Source: Nannocystaceae bacterium
Lineage (GTDB): Bacteria > Myxococcota_A > Polyangia > Nannocystales > Nannocystaceae
Reading direction: 5' to 3'
DNA length: 64,000 nt
NCBI GenBank assembly: GCA_019694555.1
Contig: JAIBBS010000007.1
Span: forward strand, 17,784 to 81,783
Shown here: piece after piece, positions 24,743-35,048 of the stretch
How the letters are laid out: each line of letters starts with the position of its first letter
Position numbering within the stretch: position 1 is the stretch's first letter
Program-made: the position numbers and the translations under genes
Notes under the pieces: model-generated
What the model saw: only the letters and a program-made list of their open reading frames with translations
Databases searched by the model: none
Told to the model about the DNA's origin: nothing

Positions 24743-25387
24743 TCACTGCGTGCTGTACGAGTTGCCCGAGGCGTCGCGGAAGCTGTAGTACGAGTCGCCG
24801 GTCGCGGGATCGTAGAAGCCGCCGCCGCTGCCCTGCGCACCGCTGTGCCCGAAGTAGCTGGCCTGGCGGCCGGCGGCAGCGCCGAAGAGGTTGACCACCG
24901 CGACGCCGCCCTCGGGGCCCGCGCGGCCGTCGGCCTCGAGGAAGTAGCGACCCGGCGCGACCGCACCGGCGACGCGCTGCACCATCGCGAGCTCGACGCC
25001 GGTGATCTCGCGACCGTTGATCAGCACGCCGGTGTTGCCGCGCGACACCGCGGGATCCATGGCGCCCAGCGCGAGCCCGGGCACGATCTGGCCGCGCGCG
25101 CCGTCACCGACCAGGCCCCACAGGCCCGAGCGCGCGTCGTACCAGTAGTCGCCCGCGGGCACGGCCGACGGATCGGCGCCCATCGCCACGAGCTCGGCGG
25201 GTGCGAGCGCGCGGCCGTTGACGCGCACGCCCGCGGGCGCCGGCGTGGACGCGCCCAGCGGACCCGGTACCGCGCCGGCCGTCGGTGTCGACGCGGCGGT
25301 CGGCGGCGCGAACAGCTGCGCACACCCGGTGCACGCGGTGACGAGAGCGAGCGGCAGGCCCCAGAGCAGCACGGAGGAGACGTTCAT
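24743..25387 (-). CDS. Lipoprotein of unknown function
   Basis: The 214-residue product has a signal LWGLPLALVTACTGCAQLF with lipobox LVTAC or CTGC. A Thr/Ala/Pro linker leads to a Gly-rich domain that contains GVRVNGRALAPAELVAMG, GDYWYDARSGLWGLVGDG, GVLINGREITGVELAMVQ and GRYFLEADGRAG: two similar halves of the form 'N-G-R-x-(L/I)-x-x-x-E-L' plus a Tyr/Trp-rich strand, as if duplicated. The end is Gly/Ser/Tyr-rich (FYDPATGDSYYSFRDASGNSYSTQ). This resembles secreted proteins with short peptide-binding repeats, but no family is recognised. It is convergent with the kinase gene, eight bases apart. Confidence 0.65.
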   Translation of the reverse strand: MNVSSVLLWGLPLALVTACTGCAQLFAPPTAASTPTAGAVPGPLGASTPAPAGVRVNGRALAPAELVAMGADPSAVPAGDYWYDARSGLWGLVGDGARGQIVPGLALGAMDPAVSRGNTGVLINGREITGVELAMVQRVAGAVAPGRYFLEADGRAGPEGGVAVVNLFGAAAGRQASYFGHSGAQGSGGGFYDPATGDSYYSFRDASGNSYSTQ

Positions 25388-25469
25388 GCCCGCTCGCAGT
25401 GCGCGGCGCGAGCCAGGCGAAAAGCCCAGGGTTGTCGCGGTCGCCCCACCGACGCGCGCCGCAGCGCCG

Positions 25470-25512
25470 TGACGCGCCCGCGAGAGCGTCACAGCGCGCG
25501 TCACAGTGCGCG

Positions 25513-25520
<8 letters not shown>
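25470..25520. repeat. Short tandem CGCGTCACAG-type repeat after the activator gene
   Basis: Three to four copies of about 11 bases containing GCGTCAC lie from 25480 to 25518, one of them supplying the stop codon of the activator gene. On the minus strand each copy carries a TGA, giving several stops in a row. Confidence 0.5.
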
Positions 25521-26883
<1,363 letters not shown>

Positions 26884-26890
26884 GGCCGCG

Positions 26891-27547
26891 TCAGCCCGCC
26901 ATCGTGACCAACGGCTCGGCCACGCGGAAGCTGCAGCCGGTCTTGCTGCGCAGCTCGTCGAGCGTCACGCCCGGCGCGATCTCGTCGAGCCGCAGACCCT
27001 CGGCGGTGACGGTGAAGTAGCCCAGCTCGGTGACGATCTCGTGGACCACGCGCTTGCCGGTCAGCGGCAGCGTGCACGCCGGCAGGATCTTGGGCGCGCC
27101 GTCTTTGCTGGTGTGCTCCATCGTCACGATGACGCGGCGCGCACCCGCGACCAGGTCCATCGCGCCGCCCATGCCCTTGACCTTCTTGCCCGGGATCATC
27201 CAGTTGGCGAGATCGCCGTGCTCGCTGACCTCCATGGCCCCGAGCACGCACAGATCGAGGTGGCCGCCGCGGATCATCGCGAAGCTCTCGTGGCTGCCGA
27301 AGTACGACGCGCCCGGCAGCGCGGTCACGGTCTGCTTGCCGGCGTTGATGAGATCGGGATCGACCTCGTCCTCGGTCGGGAACGGGCCCATGCCGAGCAT
27401 GCCGTTCTCGCTGTGGAGCACGACGTCGATGCCAGGTGGGATGTAGTTCGCCACCAGCGTGGGCATGCCGATGCCGAGGTTGACGTAGTCGCCGTCGCGC
27501 AGCTCGCGGGCGACGCGGGCACAGATCTGTTCGCGTGACAGTGGCAT
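26891..27547 (-). CDS. scoB: 3-oxoacid CoA-transferase, subunit B
   Basis: The 218-residue product is a complete beta subunit of succinyl-CoA:3-ketoacid or acetoacetyl-CoA transferase. The catalytic Glu is in [14 protein letters not shown], and the family segments [45 protein letters not shown] (here [14 protein letters not shown] and [12 protein letters not shown]) and [11 protein letters not shown] are present. With subunit A it moves CoA between succinate or acetate and a 3-oxoacid, linking ketone body or butanoate metabolism to acetyl-CoA. The gene starts eight bases after subunit A. Confidence 0.93.
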   Translation of the reverse strand: MPLSREQICARVARELRDGDYVNLGIGMPTLVANYIPPGIDVVLHSENGMLGMGPFPTEDEVDPDLINAGKQTVTALPGASYFGSHESFAMIRGGHLDLCVLGAMEVSEHGDLANWMIPGKKVKGMGGAMDLVAGARRVIVTMEHTSKDGAPKILPACTLPLTGKRVVHEIVTELGYFTVTAEGLRLDEIAPGVTLDELRSKTGCSFRVAEPLVTMAG

Positions 27548-27555
27548 GGTGGACC

Positions 27556-28257
27556 TCAGGTGCCCGCGGGCCGGGTGGTGCGGAACTCGATGGGCTTGCG
27601 GTAGTCGTGGCCGAGCACGATGCGGTCCACGTAGATGCCGGGCGTGTGGATGCTGTCGGGATCGAGCTCACCCGCCGGCACCAGCTCCTCGACCTCGGCG
27701 ATGGTGATCGCACCGGCGGTCGCGACGGCTTGGTTGAAGTTGTTGGCGGTGCGGCGGTACACGAGGTTGCCGTGGGTGTCGCCGCGCCAGGCCTTGACGA
27801 TGGCGAACTCGGCGCGCAGCGGCTTCTCGAGCACGAACCAGCGGCCGTCGATCTCGCGCACCTCCTTGCCCTCGGCGACCGGCGTGCCGTAGCCGGTGGG
27901 CGTGTAGAAGCCACCGATGCCCGCGCCGCCGGCACGGATGCGCTCCGCCAGCGTGCCCTGCGGCACCAGCTCGACCTCGAGCTTGCCCGCGAGGTACAGC
28001 TGCTCGAAGCTGCGGTTCTCGCCGACGTACGACGACGTCATCTTGCGCACCTGCCCGGCGTCGAGCAGCACGCCCAGACCCACGCCGTCGATGCCGCAGT
28101 TGTTCGAGATGATCGAGAGGTTCTTGACGCCCTTGCGGTGGATCGCAGCGATCAGGTTCTCGGGGTTGCCGCAGAGCCCGAAGCCGCCGGCCATCAGCGT
28201 GATGCCGTCCTTCATGTCGGCCACGGCCGCGTCGGCCGAGGGATAGGTCTTGTCCAT
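27556..28257 (-). CDS. scoA: 3-oxoacid CoA-transferase, subunit A
   Basis: The 233-residue alpha subunit shows the CoA-binding [44 protein letters not shown] and [19 protein letters not shown] segments of the family. ATG at 28257 gives the usual N-terminus ([18 protein letters not shown]). It leads a unit with subunit B and then the FHA/sigma54-type activator. The 137 bases upstream, to the end of the epimerase gene, hold no gene that I can support. Confidence 0.93.
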   Translation of the reverse strand: MDKTYPSADAAVADMKDGITLMAGGFGLCGNPENLIAAIHRKGVKNLSIISNNCGIDGVGLGVLLDAGQVRKMTSSYVGENRSFEQLYLAGKLEVELVPQGTLAERIRAGGAGIGGFYTPTGYGTPVAEGKEVREIDGRWFVLEKPLRAEFAIVKAWRGDTHGNLVYRRTANNFNQAVATAGAITIAEVEELVPAGELDPDSIHTPGIYVDRIVLGHDYRKPIEFRTTRPAGT

Positions 28258-28394
28258 GACGCGGACGAGTTTCGCGCCCGCGCGCGTCGGCGACAAGCCT
28301 CGCGGCCACGCAGCTCGGGGCCGGCGCGGCCGGGCCGACCGCGGGCCGCACGGCCTGCGAGCGATGGGGCGAGGCCCGACGGCGGGCTGCGGGC

Positions 28395-29117
28395 TCAGCT
28401 CCGCGGCGTGCGTGCGGTCATGCCGTGGGCCGCGGCGGCGCGCAGCGCTGCGATGGCCTCGGCCGGGCCCAGGCGCTTGTGGTGGAACACGCCGCTGCCG
28501 GACACGAAGTTGTCGGCGCCCTCGCGCGCGAGAAACTCGGCGTTCTCGTCGGTCACACCGCCGTCGATCTGCACGTGTGCGGTGCTGCCGGTCGCCGACA
28601 GCCGCTCGCGCAGCGCCGCGAGCTTGGGCACGACCGCGGGGATGAACGCCTGACCGCCGAAGCCGGGGTTGACCGACATGATCAGCACGAGGTCGCACAG
28701 CGGCAGCACGTGCAGGACCGACTCGATCGGCGTGTGCGGATTGAGGCTCACGCCGGCGCGCACGCGGCCGCCGTCCCAGTGGCGCAGCGCGTGGATCTGC
28801 TCGAGGTTGCGGTGCAGGTGGCGGCAGGCCTCGACGTGCACCGTGATCACGTCGGCACCGGCGGCCGCGAAGCGCTCGACGTAGCGCTCGGGCTCCTCGA
28901 TCATCAGGTGGCAGTCGAGCGGCTTGCGCGTGTACGGGCGCACCGCCTCGACCACCAGCGGGCCGATGGTCAGGTTGGGCACGAAGCGCCCGTCCATGAC
29001 GTCGACGTGGATCCAGTCCGCGCCGGCGGCATCGATGTCGCGCACGGCCTCACCCAGGCGCGCGAAGTCGGCGCTGAGGATCGACGGCGCGATGATCGGC
29101 TGCAGGGGGATCGCCAC
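28395..29117 (-). CDS. rpe: Ribulose-phosphate 3-epimerase
   Basis: The 240-residue TIM-barrel protein has the full set of epimerase motifs: IAPSILSADFARLG, DWIHVDVMDGRFVPNLTIGP, LDCHLMIEEPERY, LIMSVNPGFGGQAFIP and VQIDGGVTDENA, which provide the two metal-binding His and catalytic Asp residues. It interconverts ribulose 5-phosphate and xylulose 5-phosphate in the pentose phosphate pathway. GTG at 29117 was chosen because it gives the standard N-terminus and TATCAC (29124-29129) ends six bases before it. Confidence 0.94.
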   Translation of the reverse strand: MAIPLQPIIAPSILSADFARLGEAVRDIDAAGADWIHVDVMDGRFVPNLTIGPLVVEAVRPYTRKPLDCHLMIEEPERYVERFAAAGADVITVHVEACRHLHRNLEQIHALRHWDGGRVRAGVSLNPHTPIESVLHVLPLCDLVLIMSVNPGFGGQAFIPAVVPKLAALRERLSATGSTAHVQIDGGVTDENAEFLAREGADNFVSGSGVFHHKRLGPAEAIAALRAAAAHGMTARTPRS

Positions 29118-29143
29118 GGCCGGGTGATACCACGGCGGCGCGC

Positions 29144-30187
29144 TCACGCGTCGACGAGACGATCGGGCGAGACCCACTCGTCCCACGACTCGTCCCAGCC
29201 TTGGTAGCGCACCAGGTGCATGCCGCTGCGCCCGGCCAGCACCACGCCGTCGTAGGTCTTGCCGCCGTGACGCACGGTCACCGCTACGCCCGGCGCCAGC
29301 TCACGCGGCTGCCACGGCGTGACCTCGTGCTCGAACGCCGTGATCTCGCCCTCGTCGTCGATCCATCGCAGCACCAGCCGCGACGCGCCGTCGTCGCCCG
29401 GGCGCACGTCGACGATCTCGCAGCGCGCCCAGTCACCGGTGGCGTTGCGCGCCTGCACGAACTCGCCCTCGCGTCGATGCACGCGGCGTCGCGTCGGGCC
29501 CAGCTCGAACGTCGACGGGAAGCCGTTGGCGACCGCGAACGAGCACACCTGGCCGTCGCACACGCACAGCCGCGCCTCGGCGTAGCGCGCGAGCTCGTCG
29601 AGGCGCAGCACGCCGTCGCCGTCGAGGTCCACCGGCACGCGGCCCTGCAGCGCGTCGATCCAGCAGTTGGTGAAGGTCCACGCGCCGGTCGAGGTCACCG
29701 TCGACAGCGACGAGCCCAGCGCGGCGTAGGCGACCCGACCCGCGCGCAGCGGAGCCTCGAGCGCGAGCGAGCCGGAGTAGCAGCAGTCCGCGGTCAGGAT
29801 CGCCTGGCGGCCGGCGAAGCCGCGCTCGATCGCTGCGAACATCTGCGACACCGGCAGCCGGCCGTCGCGCACCGAGAACGCGCCACCGCCGTGCTTCTCG
29901 TCGCGCGCGCCGTGGCCCGCGTAGTAGATCAGGAGCAGCTCGTCGGGCCGCGAGCGCGCCAGCGTGTCCTGCAGCGCCTGCTCGATGCCCGCGATCGTGC
30001 CCGCGGCGTCGGTCAAGAACGTGAGGTTGTCGGCCGGGACCCCGCGCGCGCGCAGGGTCTCCATCAGCACCGCGTCGCGTCGGCCCTCGAGCGGCCAGCA
30101 GATCCGATCGGCGTACTGCAGGATCCCGACCGCGAGCACGCGCGTGCGCGTGGGCTCCCAACGGGTCGCCAGCTCGACGGCACTCAC
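29144..30187 (-). CDS. Caspase-like (C14) peptidase with C-terminal Tudor-like domain
   Basis: The 347-residue protein has a caspase-fold domain (about 10-215) with both catalytic residues in context: His in LLIYYAGHGARDE and Cys in ILTADCCYSGS. The start, RVLAVGILQYADR, and SVRDGRLPVSQMFAAIER are typical. An Asp-rich DLDGDGVLRLDEL (EF-hand-like) follows. The C-terminal 110 residues hold two small barrel segments, the last reading RYQGWDESWDEWVSPDRLVDA, a pattern of Tudor-knot/agenet domains. No signal peptide is present. The GTG start overlaps the stop of the lipoprotein gene upstream (GTGA, 30184-30187), so the two proteins are made together. Substrate unknown; cleavage after Asp, Arg or Lys cannot be decided. 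Confidence 0.87.
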   Translation of the reverse strand: MSAVELATRWEPTRTRVLAVGILQYADRICWPLEGRRDAVLMETLRARGVPADNLTFLTDAAGTIAGIEQALQDTLARSRPDELLLIYYAGHGARDEKHGGGAFSVRDGRLPVSQMFAAIERGFAGRQAILTADCCYSGSLALEAPLRAGRVAYAALGSSLSTVTSTGAWTFTNCWIDALQGRVPVDLDGDGVLRLDELARYAEARLCVCDGQVCSFAVANGFPSTFELGPTRRRVHRREGEFVQARNATGDWARCEIVDVRPGDDGASRLVLRWIDDEGEITAFEHEVTPWQPRELAPGVAVTVRHGGKTYDGVVLAGRSGMHLVRYQGWDESWDEWVSPDRLVDA

Positions 30188-31866
30188 CCGCCGCCCCCGG
30201 CGACGAAGTCGAGCGACAGCTCCACGGTCGCAGTGCCGCCGCCGGTGAAGCGCCAGCTGGCGACCACGCCGCGGGCGCACGACGCGATCGAGTCCATGCC
30301 CGAGAGCTCGAGGTCCTTCACGCGACCATCGTCGCCGATCGTGAAGGCCAGCGACAACGTGCCGGTCGCGGGCGGGTCGTCGCGCTCGGCGCAGGCCGCC
30401 AGCGCCTCGCGGCGCGCGAGCACGGTGCGGCGCGCTGGCGTCATGTCGCGCGTGCCCGAGCTCGACAGCGACGCGATCTCGACCGCGACGCCCGCGGGTG
30501 GTGGCGCAGGCTCGTCCGCGGGCGGCGGCGGCGGCTCGTCCAGGCGGCCGAGCGCCGCCGCGCCGGATCCATCACCGTCGACGATCCCGCCGATGATGCC
30601 GCTGCCGGTACCACCACCGCCCGAGCCCAGGGCGACCCCGCCCGAACTACCGAAGGTCGAACCGATGCGGGTCTCGCCGAGCACGTCGAACGCCGCAAGC
30701 TCCTGCGCACTCAGCTCCGCGAGCACCGAGCCGCCCGAAGGGCTCAGCCCGCCGATCATCGCGAGGGCGCCGAACGGATCGGGCACGTGGGTGATCGCGG
30801 CCGCGGCCACGCACAGCTCGACGGGCTCGAAGCGGCCGCCGGAATCCTCGCGCTCGAAGCAGCGCCGCGCCTTGTGACGCCGCGGCGCGCGGGTCAGCTC
30901 GATCGCATCGGCGAGCACGCCGGCTTCGGTGCCGTCGCGCCAGCTCGCCGCCGTGCCGGCAGCGACGGTCCAGCGCTCGCCACCGACCACGCCGAAGGCC
31001 AAGGCGGATCGCGGTGGCGGCGGATCCATCGGTGCCATGATCGCCTCGGGCGCGACGCGGCCACGCACCGTCGCGCATGCGCCGACCAGCTCGACGAGTC
31101 GATCGGCGCCGCCCTCGGCCTCGGACAGCACCGTGGCCCCGCGCGCATGGCCGTCGTGGAAGGCGGCGACGTCGACGCTGTGTTCGCCGTAGCGCACCGC
31201 GCTGCCGGGGCCGACCACGCGCGCACCGGGCTCGGGCGCGCGCGCGACCGCGGGTGTGTAGGCGTTGCCGACATCGCGGGCATCGAGCGGCGCACGCATG
31301 CGCACGCCGCCCGCCGCGAGCTCACCGTCATCGCCGCGGGCGAGCACCGCGAGGCCGGGCCGCAGCCGCACCCACGTGCCGTCGGCGAAGCGGGTCTCGC
31401 TCTCGCGCGCGAGCACGTCGGCGAGCTGCGGCACGGTCGTGCGCACGGTGACGTCGAGATCGCCCAGCCAGCCCAGGCCGTCGTCGCAGCGCCCCTGCGG
31501 CGCGGCCGGTCGCAGCAGCAGCTGCTCGCCGTCGTGACCCACGACCGCGAACGCGAACGCGTGGCTGTTCGCCGTGGTCGCGTCGCGCAGCTGCAGCTTC
31601 GGCGCGTCCGCGCCGGCCGCGAGCGCGAGCACGGCCCCCGCCGGCACCAGCACGTGCTTGCCGACGAACGCCTCGGGCGCCACCAGCCGCTCGACCGCGG
31701 CGCGCTCGATCACCGGCGGCGGTGCGTCGATCGTCGGCGCCGGCGCCTCGGCGAGCGGCGCCGGTGCTCGAGGCGACTGCTCCGCGGGTGCGGACGCGGG
31801 CGGACCGCCACAGCCGAGCACCACCATCGCAGCACCTGTGACCCGGACCCAGCTCGCACGCAGCAC
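30184..31866 (-). CDS. Large lipoprotein with AgmX/PglI-type C-terminal domain
   Basis: The 560-residue product has a lipoprotein signal (GAAMVVLGCGGPP) and a Pro/Ala linker. The middle (about 60-370) is beta-rich and unassigned. A Gly/Ser-rich hinge (GSSGGVALGSGGGGTGSGIIGG) leads to a C-terminal domain (about 465-560) with ARREALAACAERDDPPATGTLSLAFTIGDDGRVKDLELSGMDSIASCARGVVASWRF, the AgmX/PglI layout with its two cysteines. It is thus the large relative of the small lipoprotein at 9379. It is coupled to the caspase-like gene by a GTGA overlap. The GTG start has CACCAT six bases upstream. Confidence 0.75.
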   Translation of the reverse strand: MLRASWVRVTGAAMVVLGCGGPPASAPAEQSPRAPAPLAEAPAPTIDAPPPVIERAAVERLVAPEAFVGKHVLVPAGAVLALAAGADAPKLQLRDATTANSHAFAFAVVGHDGEQLLLRPAAPQGRCDDGLGWLGDLDVTVRTTVPQLADVLARESETRFADGTWVRLRPGLAVLARGDDGELAAGGVRMRAPLDARDVGNAYTPAVARAPEPGARVVGPGSAVRYGEHSVDVAAFHDGHARGATVLSEAEGGADRLVELVGACATVRGRVAPEAIMAPMDPPPPRSALAFGVVGGERWTVAAGTAASWRDGTEAGVLADAIELTRAPRRHKARRCFEREDSGGRFEPVELCVAAAAITHVPDPFGALAMIGGLSPSGGSVLAELSAQELAAFDVLGETRIGSTFGSSGGVALGSGGGGTGSGIIGGIVDGDGSGAAALGRLDEPPPPPADEPAPPPAGVAVEIASLSSSGTRDMTPARRTVLARREALAACAERDDPPATGTLSLAFTIGDDGRVKDLELSGMDSIASCARGVVASWRFTGGGTATVELSLDFVAGGGG

Positions 31867-31923
31867 GGCCTCATGGTGACGCAGCGCGATGGCCCAGGTC
31901 GCGTCGGCGATCGCAGCGGTTTC

Positions 31924-33297
31924 TCACGACCCCGCGACCGCTGGAGCCGGAGCACCGCGATCCTGCACGCACGCGACGTAGAAGCCCTCCGTGCCGTCGT
32001 CCTCGGGCGTCCAGGTGCGCTCGTGCAGCAGCGACAGGCCGCCCTGGGCGAGCAGCGCCGCGACGTGACGTGCGCCCTCCTCGGGCTCGGGCGAGCACAC
32101 CGCGACGACCATGCGGCCACCGGCGCGCAACCTCGCGCGCAGCCGCGCGATCAGCTGCGACTGCACCGCCGCCGCGGCCGCGAGATCCTCGAAGCGGCGC
32201 AGCCAGCGGATCTCGGGGTGCCGCGCGAGGTTGCCCAGCCCGGTGCAGGGCACGTCGAGCAACACCGCGTCGAAGCGGCCCAGCGCGTCGAGCTCGCTCG
32301 CGTCGCCGGCGAGATCGGTGGTGAGCACGTGCAGTGCCAGGCTCGCGACGTCGAGGCGGCCGCGCTCGCGCAGGCGCGCGTGCTCGACCAGCTTGGTCGC
32401 GTCGCGATCGGCCGCGACCAGCGTGCCGCGGCGCGTCATCAGCTCGGCCAGCTGCAGCGTCTTGACGCCCATGCCCGCGCACGCATCGAGCACCTGCTCG
32501 CCCGGCTGCGGCGCGAGCACGCGCGCGGGCTGCTGCGCGGCGAGGCCCTGCACCGAGATGAGGCCCTCGTCGTGCAGCGCACCGTAGAACAGGTCGCCGC
32601 CGCCGTGGACCCGCAGCGCCTGCGGTTGCTCGGGCACGAGCTCGATGCGCGCGCCGGGTCGCTCTGCCTGCAACCGCGTCCGCGCGGTCTGGGCATCGAT
32701 GCGGCCCAGATCCACGCGCACGTCGACGCTGGGCACGCGCGCCAGCGCCTGCGCCCGCGCCAGCGCGCGCTCGGCTCCGAGCTGCTTGAGCCACCGCCCC
32801 GCGAGCCAGCGCGGGATGCTCCAGCGCCGCTCGAGCACGTCCAGCGGCGCGGCGGCGGCCAGCACCTCGTCGCGCGCGGTCGCCTCGTGGGCCAACCGCT
32901 CGAGCACCGCGTGCGCGAGCTTGCCCAGACGTCCGCTCGGATCCCAACCCGACGCCGCCGCGATCGCGTGGTCGATGGCGTTGGCGGGCTCGCGCCCGAG
33001 CTCGAGCAGCTCGAACGCGCCCACGCGCAGCAACATCCGTGGCACCGCACCGAGCTTGGCGCCGTCGCGCGCGCACGCGTCGATGTGCACGTCGAGCCGG
33101 CTGCGGTGACGCAACACGCCATACACCAGCGCGGTCACGATGCCGCGCTCGCCCGCCTCGAGCTCGAGGTTGCGCTCGAGTCCCTCGGCCAGCACGCGAT
33201 TGCTGAAGCCGCGGCCCTGCTCGACCTGACGCAGCAGCGACACCGCCAGCGCCTGCGGCACCGCGGCACGTCGGCGTGTGGCAGGGGCCTTGGCCAT
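31924..33297 (-). CDS. rsmB: 16S rRNA (cytosine-C5)-methyltransferase, RsmB type
   Basis: The 457-residue protein has an N-terminal NusB-like RNA-binding domain (about 10-150; ALAVSLLRQVEQGRGFSNRVL, IVTALVYGVLRHRSRLD) and a C-terminal SAM-dependent methyltransferase (about 180-445). The SAM site is VLDACAGMGVKTLQLAEL; the two catalytic Cys are in LLDVPCTGLGNLARHPEIRW and VVAVCSPEPEEG. This is the RsmB architecture, which methylates C967 of 16S rRNA in E. coli. Length is normal. ATG at 33297 is preferred to one eleven codons upstream. Confidence 0.9.
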   Translation of the reverse strand: MAKAPATRRRAAVPQALAVSLLRQVEQGRGFSNRVLAEGLERNLELEAGERGIVTALVYGVLRHRSRLDVHIDACARDGAKLGAVPRMLLRVGAFELLELGREPANAIDHAIAAASGWDPSGRLGKLAHAVLERLAHEATARDEVLAAAAPLDVLERRWSIPRWLAGRWLKQLGAERALARAQALARVPSVDVRVDLGRIDAQTARTRLQAERPGARIELVPEQPQALRVHGGGDLFYGALHDEGLISVQGLAAQQPARVLAPQPGEQVLDACAGMGVKTLQLAELMTRRGTLVAADRDATKLVEHARLRERGRLDVASLALHVLTTDLAGDASELDALGRFDAVLLDVPCTGLGNLARHPEIRWLRRFEDLAAAAAVQSQLIARLRARLRAGGRMVVAVCSPEPEEGARHVAALLAQGGLSLLHERTWTPEDDGTEGFYVACVQDRGAPAPAVAGS

Positions 33298-33386
33298 GTC
33301 GCAGCGCTTGTAGAGGATTTGCCGCGCCACGACAACGCGCGCACGGGAACCCGCGGCGGGCCCTGCTCACGCTCGCCACAGGCTGC

Positions 33387-33392
33387 TACTGT
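33387..33392 (+). promoter_or_regulatory. -10 box (TACTGT) of the cytochrome P460 gene
   Basis: TACTGT ends seven bases before the ATG at 33400, with no Shine-Dalgarno site. Confidence 0.55.
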
Positions 33393-33399
33393 GGTCGCG

Positions 33400-33879
33400 A
33401 TGGCCCGCGCCCGATCGCCGCTGGGGCTCGTGCCCGTCGCCGCCGCCGCGCTCGCGTGCGACCCCGACGGCGCGGCGCCACCGCCGTGGCACGCCAGCGC
33501 ACGCGCGCTCCTCGAGCAGGTCGAGGCCGACGAGTTTCGCCGCTGGCCAAGCGAGGTGATCGAGGGCCACGCCAGCCACGGCGCGTTCTCGGCGGTGTTC
33601 GTCAACGCGGTGTTCGACGCCGCGCGCACCGATCCGCGCCCGCGCGTGCACTGGCCCACCGGCTCGGTGCTCGTGTGCGAGGGCCGCGATCAGGCCGACG
33701 GCGAGGCGCGCACGCTGCAGATCATGCGGCGCGAGGCCGGCAGCGCCGGCGGCGGTTGGATCTGGGCGCAGTACGACGGCGACGGCGAGCCGCTGGACTA
33801 CGGCACCGCGACCACCTGCCTGCACTGTCACGCGGCCGGCGACGACTACGTCCGCAGCGTGTCGTTCGCGGGCGAGTGA
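33400..33879 (+). CDS. Cytochrome P460-like lipoprotein
   Basis: The 159-residue product has a lipobox-like signal end (VAAAALACDPD), then a single domain with the P460 pattern: FVNAVFDAA, HWPTGSVLVCEGRDQ, RREAGSAGGGWIWAQYD, and the haem c site CLHCH near the C-terminus. P460 cytochromes bind a haem cross-linked to a lysine and oxidise hydroxylamine or detoxify NO-related compounds, but many relatives are uncharacterised. The cross-linking lysine cannot be assigned here; the product is unusually poor in Lys. Its last 34 bases overlap the convergent transporter gene. Confidence 0.8.
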   Translation: MARARSPLGLVPVAAAALACDPDGAAPPPWHASARALLEQVEADEFRRWPSEVIEGHASHGAFSAVFVNAVFDAARTDPRPRVHWPTGSVLVCEGRDQADGEARTLQIMRREAGSAGGGWIWAQYDGDGEPLDYGTATTCLHCHAAGDDYVRSVSFAGE

Positions 33880-35048
33880 AGCCGCGCCCGCGCGAGCCAC
33901 AGCGCCGCCGCGGCGAGCACCGCGATCGCGGCCGCGGTCGCGAACGCCAGCGGCGGGCCCGCGGCGGCCCAGCACGCGCCCGCGAGCGCGCCCGCGACGA
34001 TCGCCGCGAGCCCGGTGGTCAGGTGCAGCAGCCCGAACGCAGTGCCGCGCAGGTGCGCCGGCGCCAGCGCGGCGATCCACGCCGACAGCAGCCCCTGCGA
34101 CGCGGCCATGTGCGCGCCGTACAGCAGCAGGCCCACGCCGCACAGCGCGACCGAGTCCGCGATCGCGAGCACCAGCTGCGCCGCCAGCAGCAGCGCGATG
34201 CCCAGCAGCAGCAGCCGCGCGCGCGGCCACCGATCCGCCAACCGCCCCGCGGGATACGCGGCCGCGGAGTAGATCACGTTCATCGCCACCAGCACCAGCG
34301 GCGAGTACGGCACGCCGAGCCCGCGCTCGACCGTGGCCAGCACCAACAGCCCTTCGGTCGCGCGCGCGATGGTCACCAGCGCCGCGACCAGCAAGAGCGC
34401 GAGCACGCCGCGATCGAGCTCGCGCAGCTGCTGCCAGCGCAGCGGACCCTTGCCCGCCGACGCGCTGCGCTGCTCGGGCTCGCGCACCGCGAAACCCAGC
34501 AACGCCACCGCTGCGACCGCGGGCACGACCGCGAACGCGAACGCGAGTCGGTAGCCGTCGGCGGCCGCGAGCATCCACGCCATCGCACACAGCGGCCCGA
34601 GCACCGCGCCGATGGTGTCGAGCGACTGGCGCAGGCCGTAGGCGGCACCGCGCACCGCCGGCGGCGTGACGTCGGCGATGAGCGCGTCCCGGGGCGCGCC
34701 GCGGATGCCCTTGCCGATGCGATCGACCGCGCGCGCGATGGCGATCGGGACGATGCCCGCCGCGAGTGCGAACGCCGGCTTGCTCGCCGCCGACAGGCCG
34801 TAGCCGATCACCGCCAGGCGCTTGCGCCGGCCGCTGCGATCGCTCCACGCGCCCGAGACGATCTTGAGCCCCGAGGCGATCGCCTCGGCCACGCCGTCGA
34901 GCACGCCGATGGTGACCATCGACGCGCCCAGCTCGAGCGCGAGGAACGTCGGCAGCAGCGCGTGGATCGTCTCCGACGACAGATCCATCAGCAGACTGAC
35001 CAGGCCCAGGGCCCACACCGAACGCGGCAGCGTCCGCCAGCCGGTCAC
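33846..35048 (-). CDS. Major facilitator superfamily transporter
   Basis: The 400-residue protein has about twelve hydrophobic segments and the MFS motif between segments 2 and 3, GAWSDRSGRRKRLAVIGYGLS, and VDRIGKGIRGAPRDALIADV in the middle of the N-terminal half, a sequence typical of the MFS branch found with multidrug and unknown-substrate exporters. It should work in the inner membrane by proton coupling; the cargo is unknown. The GTG start overlaps the stop of the upstream gene (GTGA, 35045-35048). Confidence 0.88.
   Translation of the reverse strand: MTGWRTLPRSVWALGLVSLLMDLSSETIHALLPTFLALELGASMVTIGVLDGVAEAIASGLKIVSGAWSDRSGRRKRLAVIGYGLSAASKPAFALAAGIVPIAIARAVDRIGKGIRGAPRDALIADVTPPAVRGAAYGLRQSLDTIGAVLGPLCAMAWMLAAADGYRLAFAFAVVPAVAAVALLGFAVREPEQRSASAGKGPLRWQQLRELDRGVLALLLVAALVTIARATEGLLVLATVERGLGVPYSPLVLVAMNVIYSAAAYPAGRLADRWPRARLLLLGIALLLAAQLVLAIADSVALCGVGLLLYGAHMAASQGLLSAWIAALAPAHLRGTAFGLLHLTTGLAAIVAGALAGACWAAAGPPLAFATAAAIAVLAAAALWLARARLHSPANDTLRT

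Noticed and set aside
33400..33879. Tyr-Gly in the P460 protein (LDYGTA) as another A-x-Y-G site
   Set aside because: It lies inside the folded haem domain next to CLHCH and lacks the Ala two residues before Tyr and the Ser/Thr/Gly/Asp-rich context.
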